From Pseudomonas sp. Q2-TVG4-2 (lineage in GTDB: Bacteria; Pseudomonadota; Gammaproteobacteria; Pseudomonadales; Pseudomonadaceae), in the NCBI RefSeq assembly GCF_013620795.1, contig NZ_LGLW01000013.1, positions 1 to 64,000 on the forward strand: a stretch of DNA of 64,000 nucleotides. Reading direction: 5' to 3'. Made by a program: the position numbers and the translations under genes. Positions 53,718 to 63,058 of the stretch are shown here, piece by piece. The notes below the pieces were generated by a model that did not search any database, was not told the DNA's origin, and was given only the letters and a program-made list of their open reading frames with translations. Every line of letters starts with the position of its first letter. The first letter of the stretch is position 1.

Positions 53718-55079
53718 ATGAAAACAACAAGAAAACTATTCAGTGTCTTGGCCCTCTCGCTGCTGGCAAGCAGCGTTATGGCTGCCGTATCTCCCGAAGA
53801 AGCCGCAAAGCTCGGCAACTCGCTGACCCCACTCGGCGCCGAGAAGGCTGGTAACGCCGATGGAACCATTCCCGAGTGGACTGGCGGTCTCCCTACTGAT
53901 GCAGCGCCGTTAAAAGACGGGCATATAACCAACCCCTTCAAGGATGAGCAGCCCGAGTTCGTCATCACTGCGCAGAACGTCGACCAGTACAAGGACAAGC
54001 TGACCGCAGGCCAGCAGGCGATGTTCAAGCGTTATCCAGACACCTACAAGATTCGCGTGTTTCCGACACATCGCAGCGCTGCCGTGCCGGATCGCATTTA
54101 TGAGGCCGCAAAGAAAAGTGCTTTGAATACCGAGCTGGTGGATGGCGGTAACGGTATCGCCAACTTTGCTGACAGCCGCTACTACGCGTTCCCGATTCCG
54201 AAGAACGGCCTGGAGGTCGTCTGGAACCACATCACCCGTTACCGCGGTGGCAACGTACGCCGTAACATCGTGCAGGCCACCCCACAAACGAATGGCAGCT
54301 ACACCCTGGTGCACTTCGAGGACGAAGTGGCGTTTCCCAGCGACATGTCGGATCTGGACCCGGATCGCGCCAAGAACGCACTGTTGTTTTTCAAGCAGCG
54401 GGTGACGGCTCCATCGCGTCTCGCCGGTAACGTCTTGCTGGTGCACGATTCGCTGGATCAGGTCAAAGAGCCACGCCAGGCCTGGATCTACAACGCCGGT
54501 CAGCGTCGCGTGCGTCGTGCCCCGCAGGTCGCCTATGACGGACCCGGTACTGCGGCCGACGGCATGCGGACGACCGATAACTTCGACATGTTCAGTGGCG
54601 CCCCGGATCGTTACGACTGGAAACTGGTCGGCAAAAAGGAGCTGTACATTCCTTACAACAGCTTCGATATCAATTCGAGCGAGGTGAAATACAGCGATAT
54701 TCTCAAGGCCGGTCATGTCAACCAGGATCTGGCGCGTTATGAGCTGCACCGGGTATGGGAGATCGAGGCCAACCTCAAAGATGGCGAACGTAATATCTAC
54801 GCCAAGCGCCGTTTCTTCGTGGACGAAGATACCTGGACCATCGTGCAGTCCGAGCTTTATGACGGCCGTGGTCAGCTGTGGCGCGTCGGTGAAGCCCACA
54901 TGCTGCAGTATTACCAGCACAAGGTTCCGGCTTATGCATTCGAAGCGCTCTACGATGTGATCTCCGGGCGCTATATTGCGATCGGCATGAGCAACGAGGA
55001 GAAAGCGCACGAGTTCGGCTACAAGACCTCGGCGCGAGACTTCACACCGGCTGCACTGCGTAACGCAGGGGTGCGCTGA
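53718..55079 (+). CDS. DUF1329-family periplasmic/outer-membrane-associated protein
   Basis: A 453-residue exported protein with signal peptide to about residue 22 (SVLALSLLASSVMA) and the DUF1329 opening AAKLGNSLTPLGAEKAGN and GTIPEWTGGL. DUF1329 is thought to adopt a LolA/LolB-like half-barrel that holds lipid. It is paired with the DUF1302 barrel, so the two may move a hydrophobic compound or lipid across the periplasm; unproven. A strong terminator follows. Confidence 0.88.
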   Translation: MKTTRKLFSVLALSLLASSVMAAVSPEEAAKLGNSLTPLGAEKAGNADGTIPEWTGGLPTDAAPLKDGHITNPFKDEQPEFVITAQNVDQYKDKLTAGQQAMFKRYPDTYKIRVFPTHRSAAVPDRIYEAAKKSALNTELVDGGNGIANFADSRYYAFPIPKNGLEVVWNHITRYRGGNVRRNIVQATPQTNGSYTLVHFEDEVAFPSDMSDLDPDRAKNALLFFKQRVTAPSRLAGNVLLVHDSLDQVKEPRQAWIYNAGQRRVRRAPQVAYDGPGTAADGMRTTDNFDMFSGAPDRYDWKLVGKKELYIPYNSFDINSSEVKYSDILKAGHVNQDLARYELHRVWEIEANLKDGERNIYAKRRFFVDEDTWTIVQSELYDGRGQLWRVGEAHMLQYYQHKVPAYAFEALYDVISGRYIAIGMSNEEKAHEFGYKTSARDFTPAALRNAGVR

Positions 55080-55103
55080 TCATCTAGCATCCATGTTGTG
55101 AAT

Positions 55104-55129
55104 AAGGCGGCCAGTTGGCCGCCTTTTTT
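55104..55129 (+). terminator. intrinsic terminator of the DUF1302-DUF1329 operon
   Basis: AAGGCGGCC pairs with GGCCGCCTT around a short loop and is followed by T6. It lies 25 bp after the DUF1329 stop. Confidence 0.9.
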
Positions 55130-55249
55130 GTTCAGGCTCGGAGGAGGGTGATAGGTTTTAGCCATTAGGGGATCGGGTCGGACAGGGTTCGGCGATTCGG
55201 GCGAGTCGACAAAAGACGCGTAATCGTGCAGGTTGTTGCACACGCACCG

Positions 55250-55269
55250 ACCTGGTCAGTGTGCCAGGT
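55250..55269. promoter_or_regulatory. lux-box-like 20-bp dyad upstream of the MalT-type regulator
   Basis: ACCTGGTCAGTGTGCCAGGT is a 20-bp inverted repeat with the CT-N12-AG pattern of lux/las boxes; the arms ACCTGG/CCAGGT are perfect, and flanking G/C extend them to seven. It lies 70 bp before the ATG of the LuxR-family gene. LuxR-type helix-turn-helix proteins bind such dyads, so autoregulation or control by a quorum-type LuxR is possible. Confidence 0.45.
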
Positions 55270-55338
55270 CAAGACTCGACCGATGGCTGCGCGCGTCGCG
55301 TTCCTCAATGGACTGATACGAATAAGAGAAACCTCGCT

Positions 55339-57960
55339 ATGTCCGTACGCTTCAATCCTGGTGTACTCGGCACAGAAGCCGCCGCGCAGGTTCAAGTTGC
55401 GACTATTCCACGCCTTCCTCCTTCACATATTCCAAGGCCTCGGCTGGTTGAGGCGTTACTCGAGGCCCGCTGTCGCCTGCGTTTGATCTGCGCGCCGGCA
55501 GGTTTCGGCAAAAGCGTGCTGATGAACGAGTGTGCTCGGCTGGTACCTGCCGACACCCATCTCGTCTGGCTCGATCTCGGTGGCCGGCCTTTTTCCGCCG
55601 AAGCGCTTTATGCACAGCTGAGCCGGGTTCTCAATACTTCTTCCATACCCAGCGGGGACGTGCAGCTGGACCTCATCGCACTCATGGAGGGCTTTCCGCG
55701 GCCGCTGTGGATCATGCTGGACGATTACCCGCGTGACACGGCAGTGCAATTCGATGCGTGCCTCGACCAGCTTATTGAAAGGGGCCCTGAATCTGTCAGC
55801 TGGTGGGTGAGTAGCCGCCGGCAACCTGCCTGGAAACTGCCTCGGCTTTTACTACAGGGCGACCTATTCGAATTGGAGGCCGAGGCGTTGGCTCTCACCG
55901 CCGGCGAGCTTAGGCAAGTACTCAAGGCGCACCGCCTGGATGTAGCCGACGATACATTCAAGCAATTGCTGACGGGCAGCGAGGGGTGGTTGGCCGGTGT
56001 CAGTTTGCTGCTATTGAATGCGAACGAGCAGGCCGTGCGCGAGCGATTGGTCGCGGGGACGCCTTTGTTGAGAGATTATATTCAGCGGGAGGTCCTCGAA
56101 GGACAGAGCGAAGATGTTCGCCGGGCTCTCTTTGCACTGGCGCGGATGCCCCGCTTCTCACCGCCGCTCTGCGAGCATGTGCTTGACGGGATAGGCAGTG
56201 AAATTCTTGACGTTCTGAAGACTTTCCAGCTTTTCATCCGCCAGACCGACAACTGCGGCGAGTGGTTTCGCCTGTGGCGCCCGCTAGCGTTGATGTTGCA
56301 ACGGATACCCGAAGCGGTATCGCCAACTCAGACTCATCTGCGTGCGTGTCAGTGGTTTGCCAATCGCGGTGAGATGCGCGAGGCAGTGGAGCATGCGTTG
56401 TGGGCGGGGCAGCCTGAGGCCGCAGCCAATTTTCTGCAGCGCTACGGGCAGGAACAGTTGCTTATCGGCGATAACGTTTCGCATTTCATGAAATGGCGGA
56501 GCGAGCTGCCACAGGATTTGTTCAATAGTACGACTCGGCTGATCGTGCTGCATGGCTGGGCGCTGATTATTTCTGCCCGGCTCGATGAGGTGGATGACTG
56601 TCTTGCCGGGCTGGCGAAGTTCTTCCCCCAGCCCGACGCTCGGCGCCAGGCACAGTTACTGGCTCAGTGGCAGGCCCTGCGCGGCTTTCTGGCGCGCTTA
56701 CGTGGAGAGCCCGAGGCGCGCAGCTACTGTCTCCAGGCGTTGGAAGTTCTGTCCGATCACGCATGGGCGCAGCGGGTACTCTGTTACCAGGCGCTGTCTC
56801 AGCAGGCGATGGCGGAGAGTCAGCTCGAACTGGCGCAGCAGTACAACAGCGAAGGGATGAAGCTGGCGCGGCTCAAGGGCAGCGTGTTGTATGAAGCGAT
56901 GCTCAATGTCGATCGAATCCAGCTGCTGGAACTTACCGGAGAATTCGAGCGGGCGGTCGGCGTACTGGAAGAGTCGCTTTTAGTGCTGCGCGATAGCGTC
57001 AGGCACAGCCCGATTATCGGTCGGTTGAAACTGCTACAGGGGCACCTGCTGGCCTATCAAGGGCTCGATGAGCCAGCCCGTGAGGCTTTTCAACAAGGGC
57101 GAATCGAGACTGAAACCTGTGGTGATTCCTATGTTTTCTTCGGCTACGCGGGGCTGGCGGAGCTGGCTGCGCGTAATCAAGAGTTCCCTACGGCCTATCA
57201 CTGGTTACGCGAAGCCGAGCGGCTCACCCAGTGGCGGCACGTGCCAGAGGCGCGCTTTCGCGGAATCTTGCCTTTGATAACGGGGCTGACCTGGTTGCAT
57301 CAGGGGCAGCTGAGAAAGGCGAGATGCGTCTTCCTGCAGGTACTAGAGCTTTATCAAGGGCATATGTATCTGGCGCCTTCCGGGTTCTATGAGCTGCTGC
57401 CGCGGGTTCAACGCTATCTCGCGGTGGTCGACCTGCTCTCGGGACGCTCGGCGTTAGCCATCGACACCCTTCGGGAGCTGATCGAGCAGAATCTTCGCTC
57501 GCAGCGGCTGGGCCTGGCTTGTGAATGCCGGTTTACCCTTGCGGAAGCCCTTCAGCTGGACGGTCGGCGCGACGAAGCGGAGCTGGAACTACGAAAGGCA
57601 CTTGGCGAGGCCGCGCGACAGCAACTGGCCAAGCCTCTGTACGAATTGCAGCATCGCCAGCCGCAGTGGCTCGCCAGCGTGCTGCCCAACGGCAAGGGGG
57701 AAAGTCTTCGTGATCGCCTGCTGCAATTCGAACGCGAGCCTGAGGACGCCCTCGCCTCGGGTGACGAGGTCATTCTGAGCAACCGGGAACTCACGGTACT
57801 GCGCCTCATCGCCCAAGGCTGTTCGAACCAGGAAATAGCCGAGCAGCTCTTTATTTCCTTACACACGGTCAAGACCCATGCGCGGCGGATCAATACCAAG
57901 CTAGGCGTAGCCAGGCGCACGCAGGCCGTCGCACGAGCCAAGGCGTTGGCCTGGTTGTGA
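55339..57960 (+). CDS. MalT-type LuxR-family transcriptional regulator
   Basis: An 873-residue signal-transduction ATPase (STAND) regulator. P-loop APAGFGKS at residues 52-59; Walker B-like IMLDDYPRD. A NACHT/winged-helix region follows. A long helical repeat region (about 350-780) resembles MalT's TPR-like sensor domain. The C-terminal LuxR helix-turn-helix is LSNRELTVLRLIAQGCSNQE, then LFISLHTVKTHARRI. Effector unknown. Start at the ATG at 55339. Downstream of DUF1302-DUF1329 on the same strand but with its own promoter region, so it is the obvious candidate regulator of that pair. Confidence 0.9.
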   Translation: MSVRFNPGVLGTEAAAQVQVATIPRLPPSHIPRPRLVEALLEARCRLRLICAPAGFGKSVLMNECARLVPADTHLVWLDLGGRPFSAEALYAQLSRVLNTSSIPSGDVQLDLIALMEGFPRPLWIMLDDYPRDTAVQFDACLDQLIERGPESVSWWVSSRRQPAWKLPRLLLQGDLFELEAEALALTAGELRQVLKAHRLDVADDTFKQLLTGSEGWLAGVSLLLLNANEQAVRERLVAGTPLLRDYIQREVLEGQSEDVRRALFALARMPRFSPPLCEHVLDGIGSEILDVLKTFQLFIRQTDNCGEWFRLWRPLALMLQRIPEAVSPTQTHLRACQWFANRGEMREAVEHALWAGQPEAAANFLQRYGQEQLLIGDNVSHFMKWRSELPQDLFNSTTRLIVLHGWALIISARLDEVDDCLAGLAKFFPQPDARRQAQLLAQWQALRGFLARLRGEPEARSYCLQALEVLSDHAWAQRVLCYQALSQQAMAESQLELAQQYNSEGMKLARLKGSVLYEAMLNVDRIQLLELTGEFERAVGVLEESLLVLRDSVRHSPIIGRLKLLQGHLLAYQGLDEPAREAFQQGRIETETCGDSYVFFGYAGLAELAARNQEFPTAYHWLREAERLTQWRHVPEARFRGILPLITGLTWLHQGQLRKARCVFLQVLELYQGHMYLAPSGFYELLPRVQRYLAVVDLLSGRSALAIDTLRELIEQNLRSQRLGLACECRFTLAEALQLDGRRDEAELELRKALGEAARQQLAKPLYELQHRQPQWLASVLPNGKGESLRDRLLQFEREPEDALASGDEVILSNRELTVLRLIAQGCSNQEIAEQLFISLHTVKTHARRINTKLGVARRTQAVARAKALAWL

Positions 57961-58087
57961 GTCGTATCGGCCGGCCCGCCAGGCACAGAAACGCACCGCG
58001 CCGGTGGAGTGCCGGATCAACAGATCTTATTATTGTTGTCGGAAGGTGGGCTGGGGCGGCCGTTTGCAGGCCGGCGGTCAGGCAGAG

Positions 58088-58357
58088 CTACTGAGCGGTT
58101 GAGTGTGAATGCTTGGTCAAACGATAGGAGCTGGACTGTTCGCCGCGCTCAATCGCGAGGCTGAATTGCAGGCTGGTAATTAAGCGTTCGAGTTGTTGCT
58201 GGTCCCGCCATTGACTAGAGCTGATGAAGCGCTTGACCGCCACGCCAGCGGCGTCGGTCAGAGTCAGCAGAATGCTACCGTCAGGTTTCTCAATGCTGAA
58301 ATTGACGTTGTAGTCTGGCTGAAACACATCGCTGATTTTCTTGAATGGACTGTCCAC
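58088..58357 (-). CDS. DUF3509-family protein
   Basis: An 89-residue Pseudomonas-type protein of unknown function: FKKISDVFQPDYNVNFSIEK, then LTLTDAAGVAVKRFISSSQW and LERLITSLQFSLAIERG, which is the DUF3509 pattern. I choose the GTG at 58357 (VDSPFKK), with AGGT eight bases upstream, over a TTG at 58387. No signal peptide or membrane segment. Confidence 0.75.
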   Translation of the reverse strand: MDSPFKKISDVFQPDYNVNFSIEKPDGSILLTLTDAAGVAVKRFISSSQWRDQQQLERLITSLQFSLAIERGEQSSSYRLTKHSHSTAQ

Positions 58358-58485
58358 GCCGGTTACCTGATTGGATGCCTGCACCAATGGACCGAGTCTG
58401 GATTAACTAGTTTCGCCCGCTGGGCGCGTTCCGCAGCGGCAAAACGTAGCATGCGATTCGCCGCTGTGCCTGGTTGCCGCTCGCC

Positions 58486-58749
58486 TCAGGACGCCTCAAT
58501 CAACGTCGGGAGCTCCGCCAGCGCTTCAGGATTGTTCTTGAATGCCTTGGCAAACAGATCTCGGTGCCGCGCCATGAAAATGCCGATGTCGTCGGCCTGC
58601 TGCTCGCTCAGTGATGGCGAGGCCTTTTGCAGCGCAGCGGCCAGAGCCTCCGCCAGCTCAAGCATTTTGTCGTGACGATCGGCTTCGGCTTTATCCATGA
58701 ACAAGCGCTCCAGGTCCCGGCTGCTGCGGTATACCACTTCGACGGCCAT
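58486..58749 (-). CDS. yebG: YebG-family SOS-induced protein
   Basis: An 87-residue protein opening MAVEVVYRSSRDLERLF, with KAEADRHDKMLELAEALA, closely following E. coli YebG (MAVEVKYVV..., KKEADAYDKMLDTAD). YebG is a DNA-damage-inducible protein of unknown biochemical role. A LexA-type operator lies 29 bp upstream of the ATG (58778-58793), supporting SOS control. Confidence 0.88.
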   Translation of the reverse strand: MAVEVVYRSSRDLERLFMDKAEADRHDKMLELAEALAAALQKASPSLSEQQADDIGIFMARHRDLFAKAFKNNPEALAELPTLIEAS

Positions 58750-58777
58750 CTACCACCTCGGCTGAATTGAATAAGTA

Positions 58778-58793
58778 CTGGTTGTTTGTACAG
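58778..58793 (-). promoter_or_regulatory. LexA box upstream of yebG
   Basis: On the minus strand CTGTACAAACAACCAG fits CTGT-N8-(A/C)CAG, the LexA operator, with one mismatch to the full consensus (CCAG for ACAG). Its place at the promoter of a YebG homologue makes it credible. Confidence 0.7.
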
Positions 58794-58844
58794 GATAAGT
58801 CGCCTGGCGAAGAATGGAAAGCGCTGCGTGTCAGATGGCCATCT

Positions 58845-59309
58845 TCAGTTGGCGAATCGGCCCTGAAGCCGCTCGGCGCGAAACTCCAGGCTGCTGCTAC
58901 GGTAACCCGGGCGCAGCGGCGGCAAAGGGGCGCAGGATGCCCAACGTTGGCCGGGTTGCAAATCGCCGGGGCCACGGTATTGCGGTGCATCATAGTTAGA
59001 AGTCACCAGGTTCAGGTTAGAGCCGGGCGGGTAGGCGGCCACCTCCCAGCGCAAACTTCGCAAAGGGCTCGGGCTACGGTTGTCGAGCGTGATACGCAGT
59101 GGCTGCGCAGGTGGGCAGGTGGAAGGCGCATATGCCAGTCGCAACTCGAGTTGAGCCAGCAGGTGCTCTTCACGCTGCTCCTGCCAGATGACCCATGCGG
59201 CAACCAGGCCCAAGCCGAGGAGCGCGCCTAGCGAAATCGGAACTGCTCGAAGCGGATAGCGGACCAGCAAGATCACCCAGGTGGCGATCAGCAGGGCGCC
59301 AATCAGCAT
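58845..59309 (-). CDS. membrane protein of unknown function next to dciA
   Basis: A 154-residue protein with two N-terminal membrane segments (MLIGALLIATWVILLV and AVPISLGALLGLGLVAAWVIW). A soluble beta-rich domain follows with LRITLDNRSPSPLRSLRWEV, which looks like an immunoglobulin-like periplasmic or cytoplasmic module. AAGG lies nine bases before the ATG at 59309. It sits between yebG and dciA; P. aeruginosa has a comparable gene beside secA. Confidence 0.75.
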   Translation of the reverse strand: MLIGALLIATWVILLVRYPLRAVPISLGALLGLGLVAAWVIWQEQREEHLLAQLELRLAYAPSTCPPAQPLRITLDNRSPSPLRSLRWEVAAYPPGSNLNLVTSNYDAPQYRGPGDLQPGQRWASCAPLPPLRPGYRSSSLEFRAERLQGRFAN

Positions 59310-59423
59310 GGCGAATCGCCTTGCGGATAGATAGGCATCGGTACCTCTGATTCGATGAGTTCGCAGACATCCTAACGCTGGCTGCAGCGGGTTGCGACAC
59401 AACCAAGCACTTATCGACGCCGA

Positions 59424-59882
59424 TCAGCTATCAGAGGGCCGCGCGTGGCTGGCGAGTCGCTCGAGCGCCGCCCTGAGTTTAGGGTCTGTGATGCCCTGCG
59501 CGGTTTCCTGGATGTTGTCCGCCGCCCGTACCGACAGTTCCGGAGCCGGGCCAGGCTTGTGCCGAGGCGTCTCGGGAGGCTGCACCTTGAACTGGATCCG
59601 GCTCAGCGCTCGGAATTCTTCCATGCCCTGTAGCTGACGCTGCAGGCGGCGTTGCTGATAGCGCAGGCGCGTCGCCCAGTGACCATCCGTGACGATGAGC
59701 AGGAGCGTGCCCTCGCGCCATGAGGCGACTCGGCAGTACTCCCGTGCGGCTGGTTGCAGTTGGCTTTCGACCAGTTGTTGCAGGCGGTCGAGTCGTCTTG
59801 CCTCACCGAACAAGGCTTTCAGCGGCTTTGCCTCGCGCAGCAACGTTGCGGGCGCTCGGGCTGGCGGGGGACGCAACGACAT
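59424..59882 (-). CDS. dciA: DciA-type (DUF721) replicative helicase loader
   Basis: A 152-residue protein. The N-terminal half is a DUF721/DciA domain (PLKALFGEARRLDRLQQLVE, then LLLIVTDGHWATRLRYQQRR), with the conserved W-x-x-x-L-R-Y segment that supports DnaB helicase loading in bacteria lacking DnaC. The C-terminal half is Pro-rich and probably disordered. Start at 59882; an ATG nine bases upstream is possible. Divergent from secA, as in P. aeruginosa. Confidence 0.88.
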   Translation of the reverse strand: MSLRPPPARAPATLLREAKPLKALFGEARRLDRLQQLVESQLQPAAREYCRVASWREGTLLLIVTDGHWATRLRYQQRRLQRQLQGMEEFRALSRIQFKVQPPETPRHKPGPAPELSVRAADNIQETAQGITDPKLRAALERLASHARPSDS

Positions 59883-60208
59883 AGCAGGCATCCGGGGAGG
59901 GAAGGTGAGCGGCAATCTTAGCAGAAGCGCCCGAGGCGCCGGGCTGGTCGCATATCGCGATCTATAGGCTTGTGATCGAACGAGCGAGCCAACCGTTGCA
60001 TGCAATCGCGCTGGTCCGTACTGGCAGATCGCCCTGGTTGACTGTTGGTGTGACCGTCAGGTCGCAAAATTACTGCCTCGCTGGCTGCCGCAGCTGCGCA
60101 GCAGGCACCTTTCCTCACGTGCGTTTCCGAGTAGAATGCCCCCTTTGCACGCAGCCGCGGTGGCCCTGCGGTCGTGCCTCCATCCCCAGCATGGAAGTCT
60201 TTGTCGAT
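59883..60208. promoter_or_regulatory. 326-bp divergent dciA/secA intergenic region
   Basis: No secM-like gene with an arrest peptide was found in front of secA, unlike E. coli. The open frame upstream of secA is not conserved. The region should hold the promoters of both genes. Confidence 0.5.
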
Positions 60209-62944
60209 ATGTTTGCGCCTTTAATGAAGAAGCTCTTTGGTAGCAAGAATGACCGCGAGGTCAAGCGCATGCTCAAGGCGGTACAGGCCGTCAATGCGCT
60301 CGAAGAGCAGATGCTGTCTCTCTCCGATGAGCAGCTGCGGAGCAAGACCGAAGCGTTCAAGGCCCGCCTCGGCCAAGGCGAGACCCTCGACCAGATTCTC
60401 CCCGAAGCCTTCGCTGTCTGCCGTGAAGCCGGCAAGCGTGTGATGGGCATGCGTCACTTCGATGTGCAGCTGATCGGCGGCATGACTTTGCATGAAGGCA
60501 GGATCGCCGAGATGCGTACCGGTGAAGGTAAGACCCTGGTGGCGACGCTTGCAGTCTATCTCAACGCCCTCGCCGGTAAGGGTGTTCACGTGGTGACGGT
60601 GAACGATTACCTGGCGCGCCGCGACGCCAATTGGATGCGTCCGCTCTATGAGTTTCTCGGTCTATCGGTGGGCATCGTCACGCCGTTCCAGCCGCCGGAA
60701 GAAAAACGAGCGGCTTATGCTGCCGACATTACCTACGGCACTAACAACGAGTTTGGCTTCGACTACCTGCGCGACAACATGGCGTTCAGTCTCGAGGAAA
60801 AGAATCAGCGCGAGCTCAATTTCGCGGTCATCGACGAGGTGGATTCGATCCTCATCGACGAAGCGCGTACACCGCTGATCATTTCCGGTCAGGCCGAGGA
60901 CAGCTCCAAGCTCTACCAGCAGATCAATCAGCTGATCCCGCTGCTCAAGCAGCACATCGAGGAAGAAGAGGGTGTCGTTACCCAGGAAGGTCACTTTAGT
61001 ATCGATGAAAAGACCCGGCAGGTTGAGCTGAACGAGCAGGGGCATCAGTTCGTCGAAGAAATGCTGACCCAGGCGGGGCTGCTGGCAGAAGGCGAAAGCC
61101 TCTACTCCGCGCACAACCTAGGGTTGCTGACTCACGTCTATTCCAGCCTACGTGCGCACAAGCTGTTCCATCGTAACGTTGAATACATCGTGCAGAACAA
61201 CCAGGTTCTGCTGATTGATGAGCACACCGGTCGTACCATGCCGGGTCGCCGTCTCTCTGAAGGTCTGCACCAGGCCATTGAGGCGAAGGAAGCGCTGCCG
61301 ATCCAGCCGGAAAGCCAGACCCTGGCGTCAACCACGTTCCAGAACTACTTCCGCCTGTACAAGAAGCTTTCGGGTATGACCGGCACTGCTGATACCGAAG
61401 CCTTCGAATTCATGCAGATCTACAACCTGCCTGTGATGGTCATCCCGACCAACAAGCCGCTGGCGCGAAAGGACTACAACGACCTGGTCTATCTGACGCA
61501 GGAAGAGAAGTTCGCCGCGATCATCGCTGACATCAAGGACTGCCAGAATAATGGTCGTCCGGTTCTGGTTGGCACAGCGACGATCGAGAGCTCGGAATAC
61601 GTGTCGCGCCTGCTCGAAAAGGAAGGCATCGAGCACAAGGTGCTCAACGCCAAGCATCACGACAAGGAAGCCGAGATCATTGCCCAGGCCGGGCGTCCTG
61701 GCGCAGTGACCATCGCCACCAACATGGCCGGCCGGGGCACCGACATCCTGCTCGGTGGCAACTGGGAAGTCGAAGTCGCGGCGCTTGAAAGTCCATCCGA
61801 CGAGCAGGTCGCGCAGATCAAGGCCGATTGGCAGAAGCGCCATCAGGCGGTGCTGGAAGCGGGCGGGCTGCATGTGATTGCGTCCGAACGTCACGAATCG
61901 CGTCGTATCGACAATCAGCTGCGCGGCCGTGCAGGCCGTCAGGGGGATGCCGGTTCGAGCCGTTTCTACCTGTCCCTGGAAGACAGCCTGATGCGCATCT
62001 TCGCCTCGGATCGGGTAAAGAATTTCATGAAGGCGCTGGGTATGGAGTCCGGCGAGGCCATCGAGCATCGTATGGTTACCAACGCCATCGAGAAGGCCCA
62101 GCGCAAGGTCGAGGGCCGCAACTTCGACATGCGTAAGCAACTGCTCGAGTACGATGATGTCGCCAACGAGCAGCGCAAGGTGATCTATCACATGCGTAAT
62201 AGCCTGCTGGCTGCCGACGAAATCGGCGAGACCATTTCCGAGTTCCGTCGTGAGGCGCTCGATCACGCAATCAGCCTGCACATCCCGCCGCAGTCGCTGC
62301 CGGAACAGTGGGATATCGCCGGTCTCGAAGCAGTCCTCTACAGCGATTTCGGTACGCGCCTACCGGTTCAGCAGTGGCTTGATGAAGACGAAAAGCTGTA
62401 CGAGGAAACCCTGCGCGAGCGCATCCTCCAGGCTTTGACCGACGCTTACCACGAGAAGGAAGAGCTGGCCGGCGCCGAAGCGCTGCGCACCTTCGAGAAA
62501 CAGATCGTCCTGCGTGTACTCGATGATCTGTGGAAAGATCACCTGTCGACGATGGATCATCTGCGTCATGGTATCCACCTTCGTGGTTATGCCCAGAAGA
62601 ACCCTAAGCAGGAATACAAGCGCGAGTCGTTCGCGCTGTTCCAGGATCTGCTCGAATCCATCAAGCGCGACAGCATCCGTGTACTGTCCCACGTACAGGT
62701 TCGTCGTGAAGATCCGGCCGAGGAAGAACAGCGCCTGCGCCGTGAAGCCGAAGCGCTGGCGCAGCGTATGCAGTTCCAACACGCCGAGGTGTCGGCGCTG
62801 GAGCAATCCGACGATGAGCCGGAAGCCGAGGGCGGCGTAGCCGCCTCCGCGCCGGTGCGTACCGAACAGAAGATCGGGCGCAACGAGCCGTGCCCCTGTG
62901 GCTCCGGCAAGAAATACAAGCATTGTCACGGACAGGTTCAATAA
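60209..62944 (+). CDS. secA: protein translocase ATPase SecA
   Basis: Motor of the Sec translocon, 911 residues. Walker [27 protein letters not shown] (Walker B/DEAD-like) and [13 protein letters not shown] are the helicase motifs, followed by [10 protein letters not shown] and [18 protein letters not shown] of NBD2. The C-terminus has the zinc-binding [14 protein letters not shown] that contacts SecB and ribosomes. ATG at 60209. Terminator directly after. Confidence 0.98.
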   Translation: MFAPLMKKLFGSKNDREVKRMLKAVQAVNALEEQMLSLSDEQLRSKTEAFKARLGQGETLDQILPEAFAVCREAGKRVMGMRHFDVQLIGGMTLHEGRIAEMRTGEGKTLVATLAVYLNALAGKGVHVVTVNDYLARRDANWMRPLYEFLGLSVGIVTPFQPPEEKRAAYAADITYGTNNEFGFDYLRDNMAFSLEEKNQRELNFAVIDEVDSILIDEARTPLIISGQAEDSSKLYQQINQLIPLLKQHIEEEEGVVTQEGHFSIDEKTRQVELNEQGHQFVEEMLTQAGLLAEGESLYSAHNLGLLTHVYSSLRAHKLFHRNVEYIVQNNQVLLIDEHTGRTMPGRRLSEGLHQAIEAKEALPIQPESQTLASTTFQNYFRLYKKLSGMTGTADTEAFEFMQIYNLPVMVIPTNKPLARKDYNDLVYLTQEEKFAAIIADIKDCQNNGRPVLVGTATIESSEYVSRLLEKEGIEHKVLNAKHHDKEAEIIAQAGRPGAVTIATNMAGRGTDILLGGNWEVEVAALESPSDEQVAQIKADWQKRHQAVLEAGGLHVIASERHESRRIDNQLRGRAGRQGDAGSSRFYLSLEDSLMRIFASDRVKNFMKALGMESGEAIEHRMVTNAIEKAQRKVEGRNFDMRKQLLEYDDVANEQRKVIYHMRNSLLAADEIGETISEFRREALDHAISLHIPPQSLPEQWDIAGLEAVLYSDFGTRLPVQQWLDEDEKLYEETLRERILQALTDAYHEKEELAGAEALRTFEKQIVLRVLDDLWKDHLSTMDHLRHGIHLRGYAQKNPKQEYKRESFALFQDLLESIKRDSIRVLSHVQVRREDPAEEEQRLRREAEALAQRMQFQHAEVSALEQSDDEPEAEGGVAASAPVRTEQKIGRNEPCPCGSGKKYKHCHGQVQ

Positions 62945-62968
62945 CCGGAGCCGTTTTGTTATGACCCG

Positions 62969-63002
62969 CGCCGCGACCGGCTTAGCCGCTCGCGGCGTTT
63001 TT
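62969..63002 (+). terminator. intrinsic terminator of secA
   Basis: CGCCGCGA (62969-62976) pairs with TCGCGGCG (62990-62997), followed by T5. Confidence 0.88.
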
Positions 63003-63058
63003 CGCCCTGTTTTTTAGTGGTGGCTGAAAGCCATCCAAATGTCCTGAGGAGTGCATCA

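Noticed and set aside
59972..60208. N-terminal extension of secA as a SecM-like leader
   Set aside because: In frame with secA, not conserved, and without a translation-arrest motif; the SecA family starts at 60209.
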